Counted from the first letter of the stretch, positions 12,279-25,602 are shown. The stretch: 64,000 bases of DNA from Taxillus chinensis (GCA_023512835.1 CM042089.1:22026519-22090518), one strand, 5' to 3'. Notes: generated by a model not told the origin, from the sequence alone. Program-made: numbers and translations.

Positions 12279-12864
12279 TGTGGTGTAAATGAATCGAGCT
12301 GTTCGAGCTTGGTACTATTTGTTAACCAACCTAGGGAATATGAACATTAAATTAAATCAGTTCATTAATGTTCATAACTTTCGAATACTTTTCACCTAGT
12401 TAAATTTAATTTTCATGAATATTATATTTTTATTTTATTCAAAAATTTAAGATATTCGATCGTTTAATTATTCATAAATTAAAAAAAAGTTAATTATCTA
12501 AAATTTATAAATAAATTAGTTCGTTTGTTTGTTCGCGAACGCAAGAAATTACATGTTTATTCGACTATTTGTCAACTAAAATACTAATAATTTATAAATA
12601 AATATGCTTGTCCATTTGTTCGTTTACTCAATTATTTGTTCATTGTTCATAAACATTTGTTCGTGAAATGCTATTCGTGAATATCTCTTTATGAATTAAT
12701 TATTAATGTTCTCAAACATTGTTCATGAATATATGTTTTAGAACATATATTTACGAATATTGTTTACGAATATCATCTTTCTTAAACGAACGAACATAAA
12801 TGATCTTTTATTGAGTCGAACGCGAGTTTATTCGCGAACGTTTAGTTCATTTACAATCCTAATC
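12279..12864. mobile_element. Degenerate transposon-like repeat with terminal TGTAAATGAA inverted ends
   Basis: The left end TGTAAATGAATCGAGC and the reverse complement of the right end, TGTAAATGAACTAAACG, match over the first ten bases. The interior is full of TTCGTTCGTGAAC/GTTCATGAAC-type words, typical of a common plant repeat. No target duplication is clear, so class and exact ends are uncertain. A relative starts at 19088. Confidence 0.5.
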
Positions 12865-13365
12865 ACTATATTTTGTAAATGTGATAGTGAGTTATTTGGT
12901 TCAGGTGCGATTTACAGAGTAGATTGGAATAATTACAGTGTGCATTTAACTCTTTGTAATAGAATAAAGAGCCAAATAGAGAGAGACTTAAAGATGCTCT
13001 AATGAAAGCAAAAAATTTATATTGATGTCATTGGTAGAGTATGTACCACTAGCGTTTCAGTGAAGTGAAGAGATGAAGAGATTGTGTAATGTGGTCGCAC
13101 AATGTATTAAAGAAGTATATTTATAAATTAAATCTTGCCAGCATATTTCTTTGGGAGTGTGTTTAACTAATTCCAAAATTCAATTAATAAAGAAAATGCT
13201 CATATGCCATTGATCAAATTCCTTTAAAAATAATAAAGTACATGCCCAAACCAAATAGAACTAATCAAACTACACAAGTACAAATGTACAATAATCTAAT
13301 ATCTACCATTGATCAAGAACGCCACACATGAAGTGACTCTAGTGTTACACCATGTGACAGAACTT

Positions 13366-13472
13366 ACAAGATTCCTATACAAGTATACTGCATATTGATA
13401 TGATTTGAGCCATACTCCTAAGATTCCTATACAAGTACATTGCATATTGATATGGGATTTGAGCTATATTCC
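13366..13472. repeat. Tandem duplication, unit about 53 bp
   Basis: Two adjacent copies share AAGATTCCTATACAAGTA, then a near-identical GCATATTGATATG and a diverged GATTTGAGC(C/T)ATA. Confidence 0.85.
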
Positions 13473-13528
13473 AAAATTTGATATTTTTGGAGATGGTTAA
13501 TGAAGCAGATCACAAAAGCTCACTTTGG

Positions 13529-13701
13529 CACACAGTTCAGCAACTTTGTAGTAGATTGATTCCTAGACGTGATTACACAACAACAGTAAGATACATAAAT
13601 AAAATAAAGTTAGGAATAGGATCATTCTGAGAACCCACGGGGAAAATCAAATCACAGCTCAGCAACTATGTAGTAGATTCCTAGACGTGAGAGGAATGAA
13701 G
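13529..13701. repeat. Dispersed direct repeat, two copies about 123 bp apart
   Basis: Both copies carry CAG(T/C)TCAGCAACT(T/A)TGTAGTAGATT followed by CCTAGACGTGA. The first starts near 13529, the second near 13652. Confidence 0.8.
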
Positions 13702-13732
13702 TTAGCCACAACAGGACACAAATGAGCAATGA

Positions 13733-13766
13733 TTTTAGGAGGGAGAGAGAGAGAGAGAGAGAGAGG
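13733..13766. repeat. (GA)n microsatellite
   Basis: Run of about 14 GA units upstream of REX4. Confidence 0.85.
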
Positions 13767-14388
13767 TGATGTGGAGGCCCAGTTGGGATGGGTGTGGCGT
13801 CCTCGCCTGGTTCATCTTCGACCTAGCCATCCGCCGGTGTTTCTCGTAAGAAGAAATCCATTAAAATTACAGAACGACATCATCGTACCTGCCTGTAGAA
13901 CGATCGAGAATGTTCGATTGTGTAGAAATTTACGCGTCTAACAATGAGTGCAGATAGAGTGAATCAGATGGGCGGTCATTGCCGTCAGCCTTGGCCCTCG
14001 CTGTTCCTCTTCGCCGCCCTAGACATCCTCCGATGTCCCGCCATAGAGGAAATCAGATTGGAGGTCTCAAATAGAGGTCCGCAGTCCTCCTGATTTGGCT
14101 GCTGCGCTGGGTTCGTCTTCGCCGGCATGGCAGGGGCTGCGGCGGCCGCGATTAGGACGTGGAAGACGAAGAGGAGAGGCAGTGGGTGCTTTTTGTGTCC
14201 ATCACGAAATAGAAGCGTTAAGTCAAGTCATAGAAGGGTAGAGTTGGGATTCTTGACACGTTGTTTCAAAACGCTGCCGTTTGTGTTTTATCAACCCTAA
14301 GCCTAAATAATATGGCTAGCTCTCGCTCCGCGATGGGCGGGGCAGGGAAGCGCCATCGCAGGAGGAGAAAAAGAAGAAGAAGACGATA

Positions 14389-17300
14389 ATGGGAAGTAAA
14401 CAGTTGCAGCTAAACCCTAACTGGGCCAAGATCAAACAAGTACTTGTCCAAGTCTCTTCTTCTCCTCCCCGCCCCTTCTCTCGCTTTCTGGTTAACTTCT
14501 CTTTCTGCAGAAACTGGAAAGCAATGGAGGCTCTAGACCTGAAAGACCTTCGAACAACTCCAATACAAAAACCTCACTAGGTTCTACTTTCTAGGCGTCG
14601 TACTGTTGTTGTTGTTTTTATGTCTTTTTTCCCTAATTTTCTGAATTAGGTTGCCTAACTCTGTAGTTTTGATTCGCAGGGAAGCGCAAGGAAAGAACCG
14701 ATGATGGGTCCAAGGACCCTCAGCCTAATCCCCTCCTTCCAACCTCTGCTGATTTTGGGTATTCCTTCGATCACATAAGTGTCTCTCATTTGTTTCCTAA
14801 ATTTTCCCTTTTGGGCTAGGTTTAAATTTTAATATTTAAATTGGGATTTGTGAAGCTGTGTAATCTCTTGAATTGATGGAACCTTTATACCACCAATGGT
14901 AAACAAAGCAAAAGCTACCAGAGAAGTGAAAAAACATTGCTTTCGCTTTTTAACCCAAACTGTGAAGATCGCTATGTTTAAATTTATAATCTCAAATTAA
15001 GTTTTTTTGGAAATTTCGAATTTTATGAAATATGAATCCCTGGTTGGATGAAATCTTTATACTTTTTGGTTGGTTTAACACCATTGGTGAGCATACAAAT
15101 TAAAAAAAAAACTACCAAACAAGTACAAAACTGATGCTTTCCTTTTTTACCCAAATTGTTAAGTTAGACTACCTTAAAATTTCAATTTTCTAATTAGGTT
15201 ATGAAATTTTCAAAAATTGTAAAATATACACTCTTCACTCTTGTATTGCGGCAATGATGGATGAGCTTATAAGACATCAAAGATGTACGTTGCCATTTTT
15301 TTTATGACATCGTTTTGGTGGATGAAACTGATTGGCTTTAGTGCCAAATTGGATTTATGGAGACAAATGTTATAGGTTTGCAGCTTTAAACTAAATAAGA
15401 TAAAAACAATGTATATGAAGTGTAACTTTAGCAAGCTCGATGAAGTAGGTTGTGGCATTGTAGAATTAGACAATCACCTACTATTGAGGAATAAGCATCT
15501 TAGTTATCTTGGAGCAATTATGTAATGTCATGGCAGAATAGAAGAAAATGTAAATCATAGGATTCAAACAGGTTGTATGAAATGAAAAAGTGCTTTGGGG
15601 GCCTTATGTAATTGAAACATACTTTTGAAGTTGAGAGAAAAGTTTTATTGCACAACTATAATACCAACTTTGTTGTAAGTTTTGAGTGATTAGATAGGAA
15701 CTGGAACATAAAATAAGTGTGGCAAGTATGCACATGTTGAGATGGATGTGTGGTAAGATTAAAATATATAAAATTATAAATGAAGATATTCATGTACAGT
15801 TAGGAGTTGTTTTGACTGCCGACAAAAATGAGAGAATGCCGCTTAAGGTGAGTTGAACATGAGTGTGATGTATGCTCATTAATATATGAGTAAGATGATT
15901 TATATGGTCACAATTAAAAGGGGGTAAGGATAGGCCATTTAAAAATTGAATGCAAATTATAAAAAAAAAATATGAATGTTTTAGGATTGGACGAAAGTGA
16001 AACAATAGATAAGAGTGATCGTCATTGTTGAATTTATGTACTTGACTTAATATGATTTTTTTTGTTGTTTCATATGACCCCAAGTAATTGGCATAAACTA
16101 TAAAGGCTCAATTATAGTCTTCATACACTCTTGATGGATCCTGTGCATATTTTTGTTTTTATTAATTTGTTTTTCTAACATCTTTGTTATGTATGCAAAT
16201 AAAGAAAAAGTTATCTAAGAAGTGAAAAACTGCTGTCATATTTTCCTTGAATCTTTAAGTTGGGCTAATTTGGAATTTCAATTTTCAAATTGGGATTTCT
16301 AAAATTTTCAGAATTTATGATATATTAGCTCTTGTATTGATGGACTATTTATAGTTTTTATTTTTATTAATACTTTTTAATACCATCATTAGCAAATATG
16401 CAAACAAAGCAAAGGTAATAAAGAAGTGAATGCCCCTTTTTTCTCTCATGATTTGTTACTGATTGTTTTAACAAGATGTTTCTTAGACATGTTTTGAATG
16501 ACGAAGAACACATGCAACTGATCCTGAATGGTTGAGATCAGGCTGTTTGGATGCAAACATCTCTATGCATTAATGATGTTACTTAGGATTGGATGGCAGC
16601 ATTCACTTTTTATAATGCTCTGGAGGTTTTTTAAATTATTTATATTATTTTTTAAGAGTGTCCTTTGTCAGTTTTATTCATGAAAATTGGTTGCAAACAA
16701 GTTATTTTAGTGCATTTTGAATTCAGTGTGAAGTGAGCACAAAGTGCGTTATTAAACACTGCTTGAGAACTGATATGTTTTTGACAGCCTCACAAATGAG
16801 GTGGCCATGGATTGCGAAATGGTCGGTGTTAATGTTCAAGGAAACAAAAGTGCTCTTGGACGCGTTACAATGGTATTGTTAGTCTTCTTATTGCATATCA
16901 TATTTAATTTTCCAGTATTCAAAGCATCATATTCCAAAAATGGTATCCATGCTTGAAAAAGAGGGAGAAATGCATAAGTAGCCTCAGCATCTTCATCTGA
17001 AATTAATCTATTAATATCAAACTATCAAAGATTGGGTGTACGAGGAGGAGGAATCAATTCTACATGCCTCATACATCATTCTGCTATTTTTGTTTCCCTG
17101 AGAGAGAGAGAATTCAATTGAGTCCCTACAAGTGAATAACAAGAAAGATATCGGCAAGCTTTCAAGATACTGTTTTTGTTTTTTTGAGACCTTCTAGATG
17201 TGGTATTGGTTTGCATATTGATTATTGCATGATTAAAATTTCAAAAAAAAAAAAAACCATTTTAAACTTTAGAGGTCTAATTTATTTCATATTCATTTAT

Positions 17301-20300
17301 GCAACTTCAGCTTTATGTCTGAGTATCAAGATTCGACACTAAAATCTGTGGCCTTTGTCATTTAAATCTATTTTTTGGTAGGTAAACAAATGGGGAAATG
17401 TCATATATGATGAGTTTGTCCGTCCAATTGAGCGTGTTGTGGATTTCCGTACGCGAATAAGTGGAATTAGACCCCATGACATGAGAAAAGGTTGTCATTA
17501 TCTTTAATTGTTGATTGTATTTATCTTATTAATTGTTGATAGGTTCTTTGTGTTTCATAGGCTGATCACATCTCTTTCAGTATTGGATGTGTTGAAAATA
17601 ATCAGAGTTTGTGTTGTAGAATGTTTTTGAGAGATGAAAATCAAAGAAAAGTAGTCAACTACAGAGCTGATAAATGTCTTGTTACATATATAAGATTTCT
17701 AACATGCGTTAGTAACAGCCAAGAATTTCGGGGCTGTGCAGAGTAAAGTTGCTGAAATACTCAAAGATCGGATTCTCATTGGCCATGCACTGCACAATGA
17801 TCTTAAGGTTGGTTGAAACAATTTTTTATGGTTGTTTGAAGGATAATATGAAATTTTAAATTTAACTTTCTTTGTGGGCAGGCTTTGCTTCTAAGTCATC
17901 CAAGGAAAGATCTGAGGGATACGTCTGAGTATCTACCCTTTTTAAAGTACTCTATTCCTGTTTTTATTTGATAATTTCTATTTCTCTTTAGTAATATTTC
18001 CAATGGTGCTCTTAAATGCATGTGGTTTTGACAGTAGGGAAGGGCGTAGAAAAGCACTTCGACATCTTGCTGAGGAATTTCTTGGTGTTAAGATCCAAGA
18101 TGGAGAGCACTGCCCTGTAAGTTTTCATGATTATGTGGTGATGAATATATCTTTAGTACCTCCCAAGCTAGAGCAATTATAGAGGGTTTAAATTTGTTTG
18201 GACAATAGGATATAATCAATGCTCTAAAAATGATAAATTCTTTTAAATGTTTTTAGGTGCTTTAATATCTTATCTACATCATTGACTACCTACCTCCCAA
18301 TGTGTCTTTAAAAGCAAGTACAACAACAACAAAAAATGACAACATCACAAGAGATAATTAGAAAGGTGATTGAATGCCCCCCCAGGGCTAGTTTGACTGG
18401 CTGTAGGCTCAAGCTTAAGGCTCTGACAAGTCTTGGATGTCGAGTTTGAGGGCATTGACAATTTTTCTGGAGTTTTAGGAGTGGCCGTCCTGTTCTCTCT
18501 CTGCTTGAGGCCTGGCAGGCGGGTAAGGGCCAAACCCCCAGCCTTTGTGGAAGTCCCTAGTTATCAAGCTTAAATCATTGAGAAAAGTTAGAAAAACTAA
18601 AGAAAACTTGGCTTTGTAGCATTGGGCATAAACCCCCATTCATATAATGGAGTAACTCAAAAGAAACAGGAGCTGATTTATTAACCTGAGGAAAGTGAAA
18701 TACAATGGCATTATGGATACTGACACAATTCACACTCTATCTGAGAGTCTCTGGTGTTGGATGTTGCTTCTTTCAGCTAGAATGAAACAGTCACCCAAGC
18801 GGCAATGATGTTCGAGTGGTGACTGGCATTGCAGTTGAAGGTAGGACTTTGTCTAAGCATAGAAAACCTCCCTAGGTACAATTGCCCTCTCAATAGTTTT
18901 CCTCACTTTAAGATCCCAAAACACAATAATCAGGAATCGGTGAGTGTTTGAAACAGGAATTGAGGAAGATTATGGGAAAATGACAAGTAGAGGATGTGGG
19001 AGAAGTAAAACCACAAAGTGGGCCCATCAACTAACATAACATTCATGGGGCTTTCTTCCATGTAATGTGAGTTACCAAATACCAATAGGACTGTAAATGA
19101 ACTGAATCGAGCCAAGTATTGAGTTGTTTAAGTTTGACTTGATTAATATCTTAATGAACAAAGCCGAACGTGTTTTAAATTGAGGCATTGGAACTTGTTA
19201 ACAGTTTGTTAATGCTTATGAACAATTCATGAATACTTGTTCATGAACATACTAAACACATCATACTTTATATTTATTTGTTTGTTTGTGATTGAACCAA
19301 ATCATCTATTCATTTGTTTGAGAGCAAAAACTCATTTGTTGGATTGGTTGTGAATGGGCCACTCATGTGTATTTGACAAAACCTGTTCATGAACTAATTG
19401 ACAAACAAATACTCCAAATATTAATTTTTAAAATTTTCAACATTTAATTTCCATTAACCAAATAAAAATCAAATCTTCATCCATTCATTCTTTCAAGTCA
19501 CATGTTTGGTCAAGCCAATATTCATGGGCATTAAGTATATTGTGTTACAAACTTAAATGTTACGTGTCGAATAAAAATCAAGTTTTAAAAGTATGGAAAT
19601 GTCTATGGACTTCAGAAGGTCTTCAAATCTACATCCATGAATTAGGACAAGAAAATTTCTTTGACTTTATCCTTGGCCTGTTAAGTCACTAGTACAACAA
19701 ACCGAGCACATCATTAAATATGTAATTCAAAATACTATCAAAGTATAAAATAAACAAATGGAAAGTATTTGCTATCTACCAACTTACTTTAATTTGATAG
19801 CCCGGCAATAGTTGACCATATAAAAAAACCAAGGCCCAAGTGGCTGACTTCATAGCCCGCAAAAATGCCTAGAATATACTGCCTAACACACCAAAAATCA
19901 AAACATAAGTGGCTTATTTTGATAGCCCAGCAACAGTCTCAGTAGGCTAACAATATCAAGGGAAAGGGGCTGTCATGGCATACAAAATCAACATGAACAC
20001 ATCACACTTATACATGTGATCATCCACAGGTGGTTAGTCCCAGACCCTAACAGTTAACATGATGCATGATCACATAAGTTAGGTCAACATGAGACCTGAT
20101 TTTGGTCCTCACGAAATCACATGTATGGAGCCAACTAAAGCTCCAAATATTTCAAAAATCAAGCTAATAGGGGAGCTATTTTTACGATGGACCTATTATA
20201 GCCGGTACATCTTTTCAACTATTACAATTTGGCAAAAGCATTTTTCCAGAGTGTTGATAGACCATGTTATTATGCCAAACTAATTCAAGTACAAATAAAC

Positions 20301-21518
20301 TGATTTTAAATTCACAAAAAATGTTTTAATGCATCATGGCAACATATTAAGTATAAAGTTAAATTAGCCAGTTTCATTAGCTCATAACAATATATTGGTA
20401 AGCCATGCCAATATACAAAAAATAAAACCGTGGCAACTATTTTTAAGGCTCAAAACATTATATCAAATGAGGCATGTCAATATCCAAGTATCCATCAAAT
20501 ATCGTTAAACAATTTCAACACAACTAGGTTAATTATATTTTAGTACGGCACTGAAGAGGACACATTTCAGTATAATAAATCAATGGAGGTGGTGTTCAAA
20601 ACAGCAACTTGGTTCTCCATGTGGATTACATAATGTTTTTGATAAAAATATTTTCAATTTACTCCATTTAACTTGGTTCTCATGAAAACCTGATTTTAGG
20701 CAATATGGATCTTTGCCTAAATGTCACAGTACAAAGTCAGGTCCAGAATTATGTAGCTAACTGTCCATATTATTTTTCCATGTTCTTGACATCAAAAGAA
20801 ATAGGGAGAAGAATATTTATTTCCTAAAAGGAAGTTTTGAAATCATAGAAATTACATGTGAGTTCGTGCCCAAACTCACATGTATACAAAAAATGGTACC
20901 AAACAACCGCTATATGTTTTAAAATATAGGCGTATTGTTGGGCCTGTCATTTCTCAGGAAGTCCATACACCCTGTCAATAGCCTAGTTGAATTTTATGAG
21001 AGACGGGCTACATGTGACTCTTAAATCATTTGTTCCTTCCAGCAGAAGGAAAAAGAGAAGATTGGGTAGAGATAAATCAGCACGGGTTATTTTGAACAAT
21101 CTTGCTCCAATACAATTTCTTTGATAGGAAAGAGACTTGAGCAGAAACCTGAATTTTAGGTTTGGCGCTTCTTTCTGTTTGATTGCAGTTAAAAGAAAAA
21201 CACCCTTAGAGATAAACTACCTAGACGCAGCAGTGCAAGTCCTCCTACGCCTATTCTTATATAATATTTTTCAATCTTAGCCTAGATTTAGAACTTTATT
21301 GGGTTGTTGCTTTCACTAATGCTTTTCTTTTTGGGATTTTGTTTTTGTTCTTTTCGTTTGTTTTTGTCTTTTAGGTAGAGGATGCCCGGGCTGCGATGCT
21401 GCTTTATCAGAAAAATAGAAAACAGTGGGAAAAATCTGTGAAGGATCTTACGAGGCTTAGATTGAAGCAAAATAAGAGACCTAAGCGGAGAAAGAAGCAA
21501 GTAGTGACAGATGCTTAG
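14389..21518 (+). CDS. REX4: REX4-type RNA 3'-5' exonuclease (DEDDh); nine exons
   Basis: Exons: 14389..14439, 14511..14580, 14680..14758, 16788..16872, 17382..17490, 17719..17807, 17882..17946, 18035..18116, 21375..21518. They join in phase into 257 residues. The family trims RNA 3' ends, and yeast Rex4 acts in pre-rRNA processing, so a nucleolar role is expected. The N-terminus has [12 protein letters not shown] and a basic linker (GKRKERTDD). ExoI is AMDCEMVG (Asp75, Glu77), ExoII is GHALHNDL (Asp159), and ExoIII has His208 and Asp213 in the H-x4-D spacing of DEDDh enzymes. The basic tail KRPKRRKKQ is a likely nuclear/nucleolar signal. Intron 3 (2.0 kb) holds an RTE LINE. Intron 8 (3.3 kb) separates His208 from Asp213. 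All catalytic residues are present, so the gene looks functional. Confidence 0.93.
15240..16090 (+). mobile_element. RTE-type LINE remnant (reverse transcriptase 3' half) in REX4 intron 3
   Basis: Broken plus-strand frames read as an RTE-clade reverse transcriptase: a DEL-like start, [43 protein letters not shown], then MLRWMCG. Stops and frameshifts are frequent, so it is inactive. It lies in the same orientation as the host gene. End points are approximate. Confidence 0.7.
19088..19420. mobile_element. Fragment of the 12279-type repeat in REX4 intron 8
   Basis: Starts with AGGACTGTAAATGAACTGAA and continues with TCGAGCC and several TTCATGAAC/GTTCATGAAC words, as in the element at 12279-12864. 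No matching right end was found. Confidence 0.45.
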
Positions 21519-23140
21519 AAGTCGAGTCATGCTTGAAGGGAAGTTGTGGAGGGTTAGCTTTGTGGTTCTAATTCTGTGGACCATTAATGCTTAAAAGTGC
21601 TCAAGCGCCCAGAAAAACCATGTCGAGCCATCTTATTTACCAAAGAATATTCCCTTCACAGCCTAGAAGGACAAAAAGGGTCAGGTTCTTAAAATCTGTC
21701 TGAAATCACTTGCGCGATCATTGTTATAAGGTTCCTTGAGATGTCATTTTAAGGCGAAGGAATGGTATTAGCATGGTTATCATGGGTTGGTTGTTGTGTT
21801 GGGTTGTTTTTGGCTACCTTGCTTGATCGGTGATGTCTGCCTGCATCATTGCCTTGTTGTTCATGAGATTCGTGCTTATTTTGTTGCTTGGTTTTGATTT
21901 CTCGTTGGGTTAGCTGGGGAGAATTTTTCTTGCTTGGGTTTGTACATTTCTTCTCTTCTTCTTCTTTTTTTTTTTTTTGCAATTTACTTTACTTACCCCA
22001 AAAAATAAAAGACGAAAGAAATGTACTGGCATTGGTTCAAAGGAACCATTATTCTTACTAGTTTATCAGCATTGTGGGTAGGAAATGTATTTTTGTTTTT
22101 CTGCCTACAATGCAGGCAACGTTTTGGTTTACAAAGAAAGCGCATTGTGATCATACCTGATAATTGAACTCAATTTAACTAGTATGTCATTTTTTAATTT
22201 TCAACATTGAATTATTAATATCTGTATTGCTGTAAATTGATTGTGTAACTAGTCTATGATTCGGTATATTGGTTCCACAAGATTCTAGCATTTTTGACTT
22301 CATTAAAATACTAACCCGCAAGGGTAAAACTTGTATTCTTGTATTTATCACTATGTATTCTTGTTAGCTTTGAACAAAATACTTGGATTTTGATTACATC
22401 TATATTAAAAATAATATAATATGGATATATTATATATCCGCATCTGAAATATCTCTATTTATTTTGTATTTAATTATTAGTATTTTTATTAATTTTACTA
22501 GAGTCGCAGGATATAAAATGAATCGTTGGTTTGGAGGGAATTGGATCAGAAAGATTTTTATCCATTTCAATTGTGGGTTTAAAAAGATCGATTTGTTTAG
22601 GCCTGATATGTACGAATCAAATTCGCATGGATGCAAATCGTTTTAGGGATTGATTTTTAAAAAAAAAATTAAAATTATTATTTATTCTACTTAATATATT
22701 AGTATATAGAATTTAAATCTATTAATTTTAAAATTAAAGTTTAGAAATATAAAGTTTTAAATATAATTTTAAAATTAAAATTTAAAAATTATTTGAGAAA
22801 ATACTATTAAACTCTTTCTTTTTCTACCACCAAAGTGATTTAGGGAAATACTCTTCATTAAACAGCTTTATGAATTCGTCCCATGAGATGCTTTAATCAT
22901 TTTGGCTCCTTGCTATACTGAGTAAACACTTTAACGCTTCCCCCTTTAGTTATTAAATTGCTAATTTCATTTTATCCTCCTTTCTAGGGTAGGAGAAAGA
23001 AAAATATATGTTCGATCTAACATAACCGGTGCTCTATTGCTATCGGATCAACCTTCTTCAGAACTTCATTGGTTGTTTCTTTTTTAACCTCGTCACTACC
23101 TTTTCCTCCTCCTGCCTCCTTGATACTCCATAATCGTGTG

Positions 23141-23213
<73 letters not shown>

Positions 23214-24461
23214 GTGTGTGTGTTTGTGTGTGAGGGTGGCAGTACTATTTGATGTGTTGTTATCTCGTGGTGTACCTAATCTCTTATCTCCTACCAAATA
23301 TTGTTCCTCATTACTTAGACATTCTCGCTCAAAGCTTTTACTTCAGCTAGAATCAATTCCCCCCCAACCCTACTGCCTAACTTGCGTGGGCAAAGGACTT
23401 ATCCTCTATGGTGATAGTTGCACTAGCCACTCTTCTTAGAGGCATCATTCACATGCAAAAATAACACTGAGGCTAACAACTTACAAACCACCCAACCTCA
23501 ACCCTAAGACCAGAAAAGGGTAATCAAATTCATGTTTCATAAATGACACCACAAATCATAAGTTCACATTTCATTAAAGTACACACGATTTTCACCACAC
23601 AAGTCACAAAAACTATTCACATATAGTTTTATAGCAGTTGTCGTACAAGATTCATATATTTATTTATTAATACCTAATACACATATTTATCGGTTTTCAA
23701 TGAAATGTAAATTAGTGCTCAAACTCAAGAGTTGACCTAGACCTATAGTGGGCATGGTGTATGCCTTCAGCATTGACAAGGCTAGACCAATGCAAGGATG
23801 GGAGGTGGTCTCCAACGATAAGCGTCAGACAAAAATAAAAAGAAAAAAGTGTTTTTCTGAGATAATGTTTTATTAATATACTAATATCAAGCATTATACA
23901 AATTAATTAGTTAAATTATTTATTTAAATTTTAAGTGATGCCCACAAGCTAAGAATTGGAGTTGAAATAATAGTATAAATATAAAACTATAAAGAGATTA
24001 ATAAATAAAAAATAATACTACATACCATTGGAATTATATAATGATAATCGTGACGATATGATAATATACCAGATTATCAGAAAAAACAAATAAATCACAA
24101 CCATCAATTCGGGTTTGACCCAACCAAGACCCTCTTGATTATCGCAATGGCTTCACGACCTCATTGATTCAGGCTTGGAGGAATCAAAATAATCCAGCGT
24201 ATTCCTTATGACTCCCTTTTGTTAACTCTGTATTGCTTTTGAGTACTCTAACAAGAGTGGACACAATTGTGTTCAAGACTTGTCGGTTACGGCCTGGCTC
24301 TCATCCACGAGACCACACCAACCGATCGCTAGGGTGCTTTGACAAGAGCTTTGGGAATATAAGCTAGTCTCACTTTGATATCATTTTTTATTGGATGAAA
24401 ATTTCAACCCGCACGATGCTTAGTTACCTCTATTCGATAACACTAATATAAGTAAGCCTTA
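21519..24461. other. Intergenic spacer after REX4
   Basis: 21519-22100 is probable REX4 3' UTR and flank. The remainder is AT-rich, with a long (CT)n run at 23144-23211. No gene is supported; frames at 22383-22646 and 23218-23439 look like chance. Confidence 0.6.
23144..23211. repeat. (CT)34 microsatellite followed by a GT-rich run
   Basis: About 34 perfect CT units, then GTGTGTGTGT and TTGTGTGTG up to about 23232. Confidence 0.97.
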
Positions 24462-25599
24462 GACTATCTCTAACCGAACATTAAAGCTTCAAATATAAGG
24501 CAAATATAAGACAGAAACGTCTCTAATGAAGCATTAAATCCAACTTCAATTTAGTGTCGACTATAAACTGCGCCAGATATGATGCAGTACTATTCATGTG
24601 CTATCTTATTTTTATATTGTATTTTCAACAGGACAAAGACCTTTGCCATATTGAATGTGTTGCCGATGTAAAAATAGGGCATCACCGTTGCCAATCTCAA
24701 TTTTCTTCCTCCATTAAATCATCTCTAAGAGCACTCGCATCAGTTTCCCAATAAGTTTCCTTAAATTTATACTTTTAAATTACTTTTTGCTTCCATATAC
24801 AAATATACATCACAATAGATTCCCTAAATTATCATCTATATCATTAAAATAATATTTTATACTATTTATTTTATTTAATAATACTTTTTATAATTTAATA
24901 TGAAATATAAAGTTAATGTTATAGGAAACGTGAAAGAGGGACGTGGGAGAAAATTTTTAGATATAATTTAATAATTATAGAGAGTGAATATTATTTTCAA
25001 ATATATTAGAAAATACTATACAAATCATATAGAGAAAATTAAATATAAGACATCCACTGTGAGAATGATTTTATGACTTTTGAATTTTTTTCCCTAAATA
25101 TAAGAAAATAAACCACTATAGGAAATTTACTACTAATGTTCTAACTATAACGCCAAGGTTAGAGACCTTCTTTAACCACAAAAAGTTGTCGGCTGCTAGT
25201 GCTTCAAAACCCGACGTCGATTCTGACGTTTCTAATGCCGTCAACATAGCCATGGCCAATGCTGCAACATCGTGAGTCAGCACGCCACTAGTCCCTCTAC
25301 TAAAATCTTGATCCATCCACTGTCTCCTCTATTCATTGCAATGTCTCCAACGATTCCAATGTCAGCCACACCGTAGACAGCCATGGCCGTCTCCTTTATT
25401 GGTATATATGTTTTTAATAATAATTAATTTTAATTTAAAAATTTATTTAATAAAAGAAATAATTAGAATATTCTATTTTGAAAGGAAAATATACCTTACA
25501 AAGGAAGATTTAGTGCAATGGTTTGGAAATATTAGATAAAATTTATTTTATTTAAATGAAAAAATTGCTTTAAAATAAAATATTGGGTTGGAGATGGTC
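24462..25599. mobile_element. PIF/Harbinger-like non-autonomous DNA transposon, 1.14 kb
   Basis: The left end GACTATCTCTAACC and the inverted right end GACCATCTCCAACC match at 12 of 14 bases, and both sides are flanked by TTA (24459-24461 and 25600-25602). A 3-bp TTA duplication and CATCTCCAACC-type ends are typical of Tourist/Harbinger MITEs. It has no transposase frame. An inner segment at about 24727-25057 (AGAGCACTCGCATCAG end) may be another nested element. Confidence 0.65.
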
Positions 25600-25602
25600 T
25601 TA

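Larger units (their letters stand above)
10775..14388. other. Intergenic region between divergent WRNIP1 and REX4 genes
   Basis: Shared upstream region of two divergently transcribed genes. 10775-11700 is AT-rich. 11890-12280 is GC-rich and CpG-rich, with an imperfect direct repeat of about 73 bp (GCGTCGTCCACCC at 12110 and 12183). 12279-12864 is a transposon-like repeat. 13366-13701 holds local duplications. 13733-13766 is a (GA)n run. 13780-14330 is GC-richer and probably contains the REX4 promoter and 5' UTR. A minus-strand reading with splice-like signals there is too weak to call. Confidence 0.6.

Noticed and set aside
13780..14330. Possible minus-strand gene upstream of REX4
   Set aside because: Splice-like signals and a short frame exist, but no domain or consistent exon chain; more likely promoter and 5' UTR of REX4.
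23058..23297. Minus-strand frame with a long Arg-Glu repeat
   Set aside because: It is the translation of the (CT)n microsatellite.
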